From assembly GCA_002633005.1 (NCBI GenBank), contig NMRA01000062.1, positions 975,981-1,039,980 on the forward strand: 64,000 nt of DNA, written 5' to 3'. The DNA is from Phoronis australis. Taxonomy: Eukaryota; Phoronida; Phoronidae. Below, piece by piece: positions 19,779 to 28,600 of the stretch. Position numbers and translations under genes: made by a program. Below the pieces are notes generated by a model. The model saw nothing but the letters and a program-made list of their open reading frames with translations, ran no database searches and was not told the DNA's origin. The number at the start of each line of letters is the position of its first letter. Within the stretch, counting starts at the first letter, position 1.

Positions 19779-20643
19779 GTGAGTATTGTTCATTTAGGTT
19801 ATAGTTCAAAAAGTGGAAAAAAGGCTAAGTATGCATTTTCGTCTAAAGCGGACCTCATCGAAAGTATTTTTTGTTTATTTTCGAATAGAACTTATCAGTT
19901 TAGTCTAAATTTCAACAAACTGTCGACTGGTGATGCGCCATTCCGACGGTTCTTTAGTTCGAAAGTTGCATAGTTCGAAAATCATAGAAACGCAGACGTA
20001 TCTATAGTCTAAAGTGTCTATAATCCAAAGGATCAAGATGTTGGTTCTTTGGAGACTTAGGGTTACAGAGCTATTGGGAAATAGAATTGTCAGATTACAG
20101 AAACCATTACTTTCTATGATTTTCTTACTATAAATAGTCTATTACACGTTCGGACTTTTGGAAATTGGGGTTATGGAAACGTCCTTGTGTTTTCTTATTG
20201 TTTGTTTAAATTGTTCCAATCATCGAACCTTCGGAGCAATGCACTGCAAAGGTGCCCCCGTTCTGTCATAACTTTGAGAAAATCGCGACTACTGGCTTGC
20301 AAGTCCAGTTTAAAAGTGAAGTTATTGACTACGCGCAATTGCTTCACTTTCAACAAACTGACATTTTATTGCTAAAAGGTTCAACTAAACTGACAAATAA
20401 TTTGGCAACTTTGCCATTAGGATTTAATTCTATAGCAGCCTATTTAGATTATTTTGAAAACGCGCAGTAGTCTTCAAAAAATGTTTGATCTTATAACAGT
20501 TATTTTGTTTCATGGTCTAGGCGGCCGATTAATGCGTTTCCGCACATCATTATTTCACCGTTTTCCGATGCATTCCATACCATGAACTAAAGTGAAAGAT
20601 GAACATTTCTCCTTCAAGACCGTTAATTAATTATCTTTTCAAG
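19779..20643 (+). other. Intron A20-A21
   Basis: This 865-bp phase-1 intron includes a run at about 19960-20060 with repeated TAGTTCGAAA/TATAGTCTAAAG motifs, also seen at 54420-54510. No coding evidence was seen. Confidence 0.65.
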
Positions 20644-20904
20644 CTTGCGACAGTGTACACTGGGGCCCAAGCTGCAATAATACGTGCGACTGCGGTTCAC
20701 GTGCTCTCAGCTGTAATGCCAGTATAGGCTGCACGGACTGCCTAGCTGGTTGGACCGGTGTAGGCTGCTATGATGACGTGGACGAATGTCAGCAGTTACC
20801 CAGTGTTTGCCTCCTCAACAGAGAGCACTGTGTAAACTACAATGGCTCATACAGCTGCCTCTGTAATTCTGGCTTTGTTCGAAGTAACGCCACTTGGTGT
20901 GAAG
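20644..20904 (+). CDS. Laminin-type-like plus calcium-binding EGF exon (A21)
   Basis: This 87-residue exon has two modules. The first, CDSVHWGPSCNNTCDCG, then SCNASIGCTDCLAGWTGVGC, has the C-x-C-G and C-x-x-C-x-x-G-W-x-G-x-x-C pattern of laminin-type or MEGF-type EGFs. The second, DDVDECQQLPSVC, EHCVNYNGSYSCLC and WC, is a calcium-binding EGF. It is phase 1 on both sides. The paralog 55131-55391 differs at one residue. Immediately downstream in copy A, the second half of this exon is duplicated in non-functional form (21147-21270). Confidence 0.92.
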
Positions 20905-21146
20905 GTAAAAGACATGTAACCTACAGGAAATTTTGAGACATTTGTGAATTTAAGCGGTGCGCGTGTTTTTGTCATAGCCCGTGTGGTAAATCAGGGCTAG
21001 ACTTCCACATGTGCAGTTATAGTCATTTTTAACCCCATATTCTGTGAAAGTTCCTGTTTGCGATGCGTAATGAGCTAATGTCTGTGTGTCTCGCGACCGC
21101 TGCTGTATCTCCCTGACCCGTTGCAGGATCTTTATTATATTCTGTA

Positions 21147-21270
21147 TATGTCAGCAGTTACCCAGCGTTTGCCAACTCAACAGAGAGCACTGGGTAAACT
21201 ACAATGGCTCATACAGCTGTCGCTGTAACTCTGGCTTTGTTAGAAGTATTACGCCACTTGGTGTGAAGGT
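21147..21270 (+). pseudogene. Relic duplicate of the EGF half of exon A21
   Basis: The stretch matches 20788-20904 closely, including the exon end and donor GAAGGTAAAA, and the match continues into the intron. The array is therefore a local tandem duplication with a period of about 360 bp (20788-21147 and 21148 onward). There is no acceptor site before it, because the duplication starts inside the exon. One Cys is changed to Trp (EHWVNY), and an insertion near SITPLG shifts the frame. Copy B lacks it. Confidence 0.88.
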
Positions 21271-21719
21271 AAAATACATGCAACCTACCTCAAATTTTAA
21301 GAAATTCGTGAATTTAAGCAGTGCGCATGTTGTCATAGTAAACCAGGTCCAGGGCTAGACTTCCACAGGTGCAGTTATAGCCAATTACCCCAATAGCCTG
21401 TGAAAGATCTCCCCTGTTTGCACTGTGTATGAGCTCACGTATTGTATATGGGGAACTGATGAACCGATGCATCGAATTTTGAATAAAGTTATTGTAATGT
21501 CAACTTTAATTGTGAAAACCAATTTGAAAATTGTTATTTTGATTGCAATTATTCTAATGCGCCCACATGTACTAATATTTAGGTGCATATTGTTATCGTG
21601 TCTGTGTGAGTGACTCGCTACCGATGCTGTACCTCCTTGTCCCATTAGAGAATTTTAATTAGGTTTTGGAGATGTGTTTGATGAATCTGATGACAGGTTT
21701 CCTGGAGCTTACGCTATCC

Positions 21720-22600
21720 GACTACCGCTGTGCACCCTAGTGGCAATTTTAGTCTTTAATGTTTACCTCTGTATATTTGATGTTTCTTCATGGACTTTCA
21801 CAAGATAGGTGTCTGTTCAAGAGAAACAATATCTTTTCATTTCGGATGTAATTGTATTTTGCGCGGGGTATTGGCATTTTTATTATCTAGTCGTTGTAGG
21901 CGTCCGCCTCTCTATCCACCGCCAAACCACGTAAAAGATGATTATGAAACCTGTTGCAAGATGTTTTTGAATTGCAATTGTATACCCTTTAACATGACAG
22001 CAGATGGTTCCTTGTGGAGTTTTTACGTTTTCTTTTAAATCTTTGGAAAACTTTAACGGATTTTCATGGAATTTGGCCAATAGTTTTGAGGACATCTTCC
22101 TATTTTTGATGAGTTCAATGTATTCTGTGCCGTCTAATGGTCATTTTTATGATACATCCCCATAAGTACACCGTTTGCGGTGCAGTCGTGGTCTCATTTC
22201 AACTATCCGCGTTGCTTTTGTTATCACTTTCCAGTACGTTGGTGTCGTCAGCCTATATATCTACCATACCCCTCAAATAATATCTTCAAAATGTTTTCCA
22301 TTGACGAAAGCATGGCTGATGTTGATTTTCTGATGGTTCCGACAACTATGGCGTCCCTAAGTGGTGATTTTTGCATTCACAGTAGTATCTGCTGAATCCA
22401 TGGTCGGATCTATGGAAATATGACAAGTGAATACCCATGAACTTGGCAAGAGATGCCAACTTCTTTGGGTCGGACACAACTACTGCTATGTCTCAATGTG
22501 GCAATTCTCTTTTGATTTGTTCATGCAATACTTGCGGACTTCCTAATGTCCATTTTAACACCTATGAATGTTGCTCGATGTATACCTCTCATTATGTAAT
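21720..22600. repeat. Degenerate intronic repeat array, family R150 (A21-A22)
   Basis: The units contain TGGCAATTTTAGTCTTTAATG at about 21752, CATGGACTTTCACAAGATAG at about 21789, and CATGGAATTTGGCCAATAG at about 22068, with related blocks later. The same blocks, in the same order, occur in copy B at 55810-57600. Confidence 0.6.
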
Positions 22601-22893
22601 CGTCGGTGGATTGTTTTGATTTTCAGTTGAAGACGAGACAAGTTATGTCTTAATCAGTGCTAAAATAGATCAGCTTAGGGCACATCATGGATTGATTTCA
22701 GTAGTGATGTACCGCCTTTTGGAGCTGTGGATTTAGATTGCACTCATTCAGTAGTTTTGGTTTTGATAACAAACGGAAACCTTCAGTCTACATTCTTTTG
22801 TATTGTTTCTGAAAACCGGTCTAGTTCAGACAATGTCTTGTATCTTCATCATCGAAAAAACGTTGTACTTTTTGTATCTGGGTGTACCTTCAG

Positions 22894-23147
22894 ATCGTGA
22901 CGAGTGTGCATCTGGTGAAAACACGTGCGACCTGAACGCAGCTTGTAGTAACACGCTCGGTAGCTACAACTGCACGTGCCTTGACGGATACGAAGGAAAT
23001 GGCACTGTTTGCTCAGACATCAATGAATGTGAGTCTGTGTCGTCGTGTCACCCAAATGCCACTTGTATGAACGCGGACGGTAGCTACAAGTGTCAGTGCA
23101 TAACGGGGTTATCAGGCGACGGAGTTACTGACTGCTTTCCTGTTAAC
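22894..23147 (+). CDS. Tandem EGF exon (two EGFs, A22)
   Basis: Two EGFs lie in one exon. The first is DRDECASGENTC, AACSNTLGSYNCTC, GNGTVC, and the second is DINECESVSSC, ATCMNADGSYKCQC, TDC. Both have the calcium-binding box and the hydroxylation-type N/D-x-x-x-Y/F-x-C. It starts in phase 1 and ends in phase 0 (FPVN before GTAAGT), so it is tied to the following phase-0 exon. The paralog 58165-58418 has DLDEC in place of DRDEC and three other changes. Confidence 0.94.
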
Positions 23148-23783
23148 GTAAGTGAATCATCACGTTGCTTAGAAAACACAACCAAATCGATCATGGTATC
23201 GCTATCTATGTTTCCCCATTTCTGTTGTCATTGCCGTTTTATTGCAATTTACCTTACTTTTCTGCATGACATTGGCACAATTGTTGTTAGCATTGTGTAT
23301 TTACATACATGTATTTTCATGTCCAACGTTTCGATCAACTTCACTTCACCTACCTCAAGGATTATGTCCAACCACAACAAGCGTGGTCACGGCCAGCTTA
23401 TCTATTACCAAAGCTAACCCTTTGGCGGATAACTTTGACGTTTGCATGCGAGTGCTTTACAAGTGATATTTGGTTTAGTTGATCGCGTAATTTTTGAGCA
23501 TGCTTGTTGCTGGATATACCTTGAGGATAGTGAAGTGAAATTCATCGAAATATTGGGCATGGATATAATGTAAATTCATTAGACTTCTCTCATAAATATT
23601 TTAATGTTCGCAATGACGAGGACCACGTGACACGTTTGCCCAGTTGCGCAACTGAGTGTTGACACGCGCAGTAAACATTGTTAAAAAGAAGAATTAGAAT
23701 CCCATAAACTAACAAGTGTTTTCATGTGCTTTGTTTCAATTCAAGAACATCAGCTCAAGTAAAAAATATATGTCTATTTGCAG
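23148..23783 (+). other. Intron A22-A23
   Basis: This 636-bp phase-0 intron corresponds to 58419-58819 (401 bp). Open reading through the donor is chance. No element was identified. Confidence 0.7.
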
Positions 23784-24618
23784 GAATGCGCATTCAAACT
23801 CGACAACTGCAGCTCAGATGCTTCGTGTACAGATCTGGCTATTCTATACTCGTGTAGTTGCAATACGGGTTTTAGTGGTGACGGCAAGACTTGTACAGAC
23901 ATTGACGAATGCGTACTAAACATATCCGCCTGCCACTCCAACGCAACTTGCCAGAACAACCGGGGCAGTTACTCGTGTGTTTGCAACAAAGGGTATCTTG
24001 GAGATGGTGTTAACTGCACTGATGTAAACGAGTGCACCCTAGGTACTGACAATTGTCATGATAACGCTACTTGTACAAATACCAATGGCGGGTTTTCGTG
24101 TACCTGCAACAGTGGTTACCATGGCGACGGTGTAACTTGTGATGATGTCAACGAATGCTCTTCGGGCACCGACAATTGCCATACAAACTCCACTTGTACA
24201 AATACCGAAGGGGGATTTACTTGCAAGTGTGGTGATGGCTTCCAAGGAAATGGTCTAAACTGCAGTGCCGTGTCTTCGACATTAATCCTATCACTCACCT
24301 CATCGCACCAATCGCCGACTACAGTTACCTCTTCCCAACAACCACTAATGAGTGTAGTCTCGTCTACTCAACAGGAATCAGAAAGCACCGCTGCATCATT
24401 TGGTCACCAGTCATCAAGTGCAGTTGCTTTTATTTCACAAAAAGCAACGGCGAGTGTAGCACCATCTTCGTCCCTGTTGTTACCAACTGTCATATTGCCG
24501 ACAACACATCTGCAAGTGTCCGCGTTGACATCGTCCTTTACATATCAACAACCATCAGCAAGTATTAAAGCATCTTCCACTATGGAGCCTACAGCATCTT
24601 CAATAACTAGTTCACCCG
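23784..24618 (+). CDS. Four EGFs plus short mucin tail M2 (A23)
   Basis: This exon of 278 codons carries four EGFs in a row: CAFKLDNC, DIDECVLNISAC, DVNECTLGTDNC and DVNECSSGTDNC, each ending GxGxxC. A cysteine-free Ser/Thr-rich tail of about 125 residues follows (VSSTLILSLTSS to SSITSSPG). The three calcium-binding EGFs should form a stiff rod. The exon starts in phase 0 and ends in phase 1. The paralog at 58820-60938 has only three EGFs (no TLGTDNC unit) but a tail almost five times longer. Both tails begin and end alike, so the length change is internal. Confidence 0.93.
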
Positions 24619-25123
24619 GTAATACCATTGTTTATTAAATTTACTCAAAAAACAGTGTACAGTAGATTTTGAACGAAAATATAATTCATATTTGGCGGTG
24701 AAAGTTCCTGATAACTTAAAAGCATAAGAATTTTTCGCTTGCAATGAGGCAACACATAGGAAAATTCGTTTGTTCGAAAAATGAAAGCTGCAAAATGACT
24801 GTTTTAAGCAGTGCGGGTCCACGGTTTCAAGAATATATTAGGAGTACTTTGTTTGTCACCACTGGACCGTTTGTTGTGTTCTGATAAACACTCCGCTGTG
24901 GGACCTTATGTATTAGAAAAATTTGCGGTACTCTAACTTAGACTAAAATTTGCCAGTTATGTAAGAAACCTTATCTTAAGTAAAAACTTGTCACTACTTA
25001 ATGCACCAGAGTGCAGTCACCCATGGTCGCATTGGTTTCAAACATTGATTTTATTCTTGTTTTGTCTCAGTTTTACTTGCATCGATATAAATATTATTAA
25101 AACAAAGTACTTTTTATTTTCAG
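24619..25123 (+). other. Intron A23-A24
   Basis: This 505-bp phase-1 intron aligns in patches with 60939-61590. No feature was seen. Confidence 0.7.
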
Positions 25124-25236
25124 AAACATCTTCGCACATCGAATTCATGATCAGGCTTAATCTGACCTTTCGGTCAAACTACGACAACCTATCTGATCCT
25201 ATAACAGTGACCTTCGTCAATAACTTGATTACCGCG
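25124..25236 (+). CDS. SEA domain, exon 1 of 3 (A24)
   Basis: This is the first part of a SEA domain (sea urchin sperm protein, enterokinase, agrin). MIRLNLTFRSNYDNLSDP, then FVNNLITA, matches the family's opening strand and helix (F-R-I-x-N-x-x-F-x-x-x-L-x-D-P-x-S-x-x-F-x-x-L). It starts in phase 1 and ends in phase 0. An Asn-Leu-Thr and an Asn-Leu-Ser glycosylation site are visible. It follows a mucin tail directly, as SEA often does in membrane mucins. The paralog is 61591-61703. Confidence 0.88.
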
Positions 25237-25361
25237 GTAAGTTCTTGCCAAAAAAACATCGTCTAACTTCGATAAAATCAGATGCTAAACATTTATTAAT
25301 AGTTTTTTCGTAATCAGACAATCATTTTCTTTAAACTGTTGACGTTGAAATCTTGTTTCAG

Positions 25362-25423
25362 CTGGAACCAGTTTACAAGAGAAGTGTGTCAAATTTCCTG
25401 AGTCTGACTATACAACAGATACG
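25362..25423 (+). CDS. SEA domain, exon 2 of 3 (A25)
   Basis: At only 62 bp this is the smallest exon here. It encodes LEPVYKRSVSNFLSLTIQQI plus two bases of the next Arg codon, matching the SEA helix and the strand that leads to the cleavage turn. It starts in phase 0 and ends in phase 2. Its assignment rests on exact length and frame conservation with 61817-61878 and on canonical splice signals. Confidence 0.86.
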
Positions 25424-26293
25424 GTATGTATGCTTACTTTTGTGCTACAACTCTTTTTAGTCTCGATGTAAATTCTTGGCTAATTCATATTTGGCTTCCA
25501 AATTTGCATTTAACAACTTACTTGATCAGCCTGTTTTTAGTTGTATTTGGGATACACTATTTTGTTAGGCTCCCCAAAAATGCAATTAATAAATTGTTAT
25601 CGTATTTACTTGCTATCGGTCTTAAAAGGGTCTTGCTGTTTTTACGAATAACATGTAGGGTGTTTTTTTGGTCAAAACATTAAAAATTACTGTGCAGCCT
25701 GGTCTCTCTCATGTTGTCTTTCAATTCCAATCTGATGTTGATAATGTTCTTTTTGTCAAATAGGGTTGTTCAAACAGCTTTTCAGCCAGTTTGGCTGGCT
25801 AAGAAACAAAAATTGAATTAGGTCTTTTACTCTCACTTAATTAAGCGTGTGACGTTCTTTACAATGGTGGGGTTCTATTTCCATTACCAGTGAGACCATT
25901 GCTGCAAAGTAAATATTCTAGGAAAACGATGCAGTGTTTGTTGAGGTTGGCCAACCCTAAGATTGCGAATTTAAAAATAGTTACCTCGACACAAGCCATT
26001 ACTTTTATAATGGAAATAAAATCTCACCATGGTAAGAAATATCAGAGTAAACGAACTGACTTGATTTTTCTTGTTTTATTAAGTTAAACACTGTGAAATC
26101 CAACCTTAAACATGTTCTAGTTACGTGTTCAGTTTGCTTGTCTCAAGAGTATACTTTCATGCATTAAAAAAAAGATCATGATAACCAACAGAACAACTGA
26201 CTACTCGCCCTGCAAGCGGCGCTACTATCAGCCATACAAAATACATGTATGAAGCCACAGTACATGAATTTCAACTGTGTCATTGCTTTACAG
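25424..26293 (+). other. Intron A25-A26
   Basis: This 870-bp phase-2 intron corresponds to 61879-62977, which has an extra partial duplication. No element was recognised. Confidence 0.7.
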
Positions 26294-26466
26294 AAGCGGG
26301 TCTACCATTGTTGATCAACAGATCAATTTGGATGGTAATCTTACTGATGCTGAAAAGTTAAAAGCCAGTGAACAAGCAGTTGACGCAATCGCTGCAACAA
26401 ACGGGTCACTGACTGTGGGTAGCGAAGACGCAGAGATTCTAGACTTTCGGAATTCTTTCACAGAAG
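26294..26466 (+). CDS. SEA domain, exon 3 of 3 (A26), with G-S cleavage-type turn
   Basis: This is the last part of SEA. RSGSTIVDQQINLDGNLTD corresponds to the family's R-x-G-S-V-V-V strand, where many SEA domains break their own chain between Gly and Ser (G-S codons at 26298-26303). A helix EKLKASEQAVDAI and a strand SLTVG complete the fold. It starts in phase 2 and ends in phase 1. The sequence after G-S is T-I-V-D, not V-V-V, so cleavage is likely but unproved. The paralog is 62978-63150. Confidence 0.88.
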
Positions 26467-26583
26467 GTAAGTTTTATCCTGACAGCATCAGAATTCATTT
26501 GCTTTTAAATACCCATTGATGATTGCCACTGAATTTACCTGTTTCGAATGCAATTTTTAGAAGTGTATTATTTGAATTGACAG

Positions 26584-26763
26584 GCATCAACTGCAGCGAA
26601 CCTGTGGGTGAAGATCCGAATGCTGTTCGCACGGGATCCACATTCATATACGGTTACATGGTTGAATACGTTTGTCAATCGGGATACACCCCCCTGTCTG
26701 GTGATGCAAAGCTAACGTGTTTGTCCAACAAAACGTGGAGTGGTTTGCCCTTGCAGTGTCAAG
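26584..26763 (+). CDS. CCP/sushi domain exon (A27), last module of super-repeat A
   Basis: This CCP module of 60 residues has cysteines INCSEP, EYVCQ, LTCLS and LQCQ and the signature GYTPLSGDAKLTC with TWSG. It is phase 1 on both sides and only 117 bp after the SEA exon. Its final G splices in frame (GGA, Gly) to the 6.5-kb mucin exon at 28601, which is the direct evidence that the two super-repeats belong to one reading frame. The paralog 63271-63450 differs at M to D and K to N. Confidence 0.94.
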
Positions 26764-26802
26764 GTATGTCACTTTTTACCTGGTGCAAATGGTTACAGCT
26801 AC

Positions 26803-26850
26803 CGTTTCTACTACTACTTCTAGTACTGCTGCTGCTACTGCTGTTTTTGG

Positions 26851-26881
<31 letters not shown>

Positions 26882-26915
26882 ACTACTATTTACAATGTAC
26901 ACTACTACTACAGAA
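26803..26915. repeat. CTG/CTA microsatellite
   Basis: This trinucleotide tract is mostly CTG with CTA interruptions (for example ten consecutive TGC/GCT units around 26850-26880). A short, degenerate form stands at the matching place in copy B (63485-63560). Confidence 0.9.
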
Positions 26916-27864
26916 TCATTGTGCAGTGGTTTGGGGTGACTCTAGTTTACATTATTATGTTGGCATTCAGAATAGAGAAGTGCAATTTTTCTTGGGGGCT
27001 CACAAATTCGCTTCTAATCATTTTGTTCTGGGTGACATGGGATGGGAATTTCCCAGTGTTTGTCAAAAAATTGAGCATTTGAAAATGTGGAATCGTGTTT
27101 TTAATTCCTAAAACAAGTATTTCGAAAATTTTGTTGTGACTACACAACCTGTACTAACAATTGGTTCTATAAAGTATTGAACTTTTTGCAAGAATTAGGC
27201 ATTGCCGATTGTTTTCATAATTCACATCACGTTAATCGGTCCCACTGTAAGTATATTTTGCCTTATTTGACTTGTAATAAGTAAGGTGATTTAATACCGT
27301 TCGAAACTAACGTTCAGGACCTATATTTTCATGTTGGATGTTTTTGAAGTTAAACCTTATGTGCAGTTAGACCTAAGTCTGCCTAGTAGGTCAATTCTTG
27401 GTCAAATTCAAACACGGAACTGCACAGTTATTGGTTGAGTTTGTGTGTTTTCGTTCTCTGGAATTTGAGTATAGAATTTGCTACATTTGTAACACTGGCC
27501 AGAAGTATATTTTCTTAGATGCCAGAAACATATCTTAGTCCCAAGTTAAAATTAAAAATCCATGGTTTCGTGCAGAAATTTATGAAAGTAAATTACTTTG
27601 CAACAAGGAAAACTGTATTCTTCATTAAAATTCTTTTGGGGTTCGACAAACTTTTATCAATGTATGTATATCTATCCCTGCTTTCTTTTTGGTCATTGTG
27701 ATGTAATGCGTGTACACTTGTTTTTTGGTTTTATTTTTCAAGTATCTTATCTGACTTATCAGACTAGAGATGGGCTGGGTGTTCCCACTTTGTTAGTTTG
27801 TTACTTTCGCTTTATTCCATCTGTACTAACGCAGTCACTAAAATATAATTTCACTTACTTTACT

Positions 27865-28072
27865 CATTTACTACTACAACTAACTACTAACTACTGCTGC
27901 TACTACTACTACTACCACCACTACCACTATTGATGCTACTGACACTACTACCACTACCACTACCACTATCACTACCACTATCACTACCACTAATACCGCT
28001 ACTCCTGCTAGTGATACTACTACTACTACAACCACCACCACCACTATATTTGCTACTGACACTACTACTACT

Positions 28073-28104
<32 letters not shown>

Positions 28105-28105
28105 C

Positions 28106-28157
<52 letters not shown>

Positions 28158-28325
28158 ATACCACTACTACTACCATTACTAGCACTACTACAACTACCAC
28201 TACTAATACCACTACCACTACCACTGTCACTACCACTACCACCACTACCGCTACTACTGCTAGTGATACTACTACTACTGCTGCTGCTGCTACCACTGGT
28301 ACTGCTGCTATGTTTGCTACGCTAC
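27865..28325. repeat. ACT/ACC trinucleotide microsatellite, ~460 bp
   Basis: An almost unbroken (ACY)n tract with ACT, ACC and occasional GCT units, it gives long low-complexity open frames on both strands (poly-Leu/Pro forward, poly-Val reverse) that are not genes. Confidence 0.95.
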
Positions 28326-28600
28326 TAATACTGTTGTTGTTGCTATTATTACTACGTAAGTTACGGTTATTCTTAAGGTTCTGGAAATGTTTTTAATTTG
28401 ACATTGATCAACTTTGCTGGTGCGGATTTAAATTGAATCAGCACACAACTAGATATGAGGACATAGCGAACTTCGACAGGTGACATATCGACAGTTGCAA
28501 TAAATCCCTAAGTAATCCCCGTGCTTCATGGTCATCCGTTTTGGTTGCTTCAAGGCAATCACGATGCACAAATACTCACTGTATCATATTGTCCTTCCAG

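Larger units (their letters stand above)
20905..22893 (+). other. Intron A21-A22
   Basis: This 1,989-bp phase-1 intron contains a dead duplicate of the EGF part of the preceding exon (21147-21270) and, further on, degenerate R150-type repeats (about 21720-22600). Confidence 0.75.
1..28600 (+). repeat. Super-repeat A (first copy of the tandem multi-exon unit, 5' truncated)
   Basis: This copy holds 27 exons in the order M1 mucin tail, CCP, CCP, EGF, NIDO, AMOP, VWD, post-VWD module, cadherin-like module, EGF series, M2 mucin, SEA and CCP. The same order, exon lengths and phases recur from 28601. Matching points are 34,031 bp apart at the first CCP exon (1409 and 35440) and 36,687 bp apart at the last (26584 and 63271). 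The change in spacing comes from intron insertions, a longer M2 and a duplicated exon in B. The 5' end of the unit lies outside the window. Confidence 0.95.
26764..28600 (+). other. Intron linking super-repeats A and B (A27-B1)
   Basis: This 1,837-bp phase-1 intron, against 415 bp at the next junction (63451-63865), holds a CTG/CTA repeat (26803-26915) and a long ACT/ACC repeat (27865-28325). I searched it for a last exon, membrane segment, polyadenylation context, promoter or signal peptide and found none that is convincing. It therefore looks like an intron rather than an intergenic gap. Confidence 0.7.

Noticed and set aside
27880-28328. Long valine-rich (minus strand) and leucine/proline-rich (plus strand) open frames
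   Set aside because: Both are read-through of the ACT/ACC microsatellite; no domain, no codon bias other than the repeat, and no counterpart in copy B.
28528-28600. Methionine at 28528 as the start of a gene with a signal peptide
   Set aside because: The stretch precedes a strong acceptor (GTCCTTCCAG) shared with 63866. The encoded residues lack a clean signal-peptide core, and the preceding exon joins in phase.
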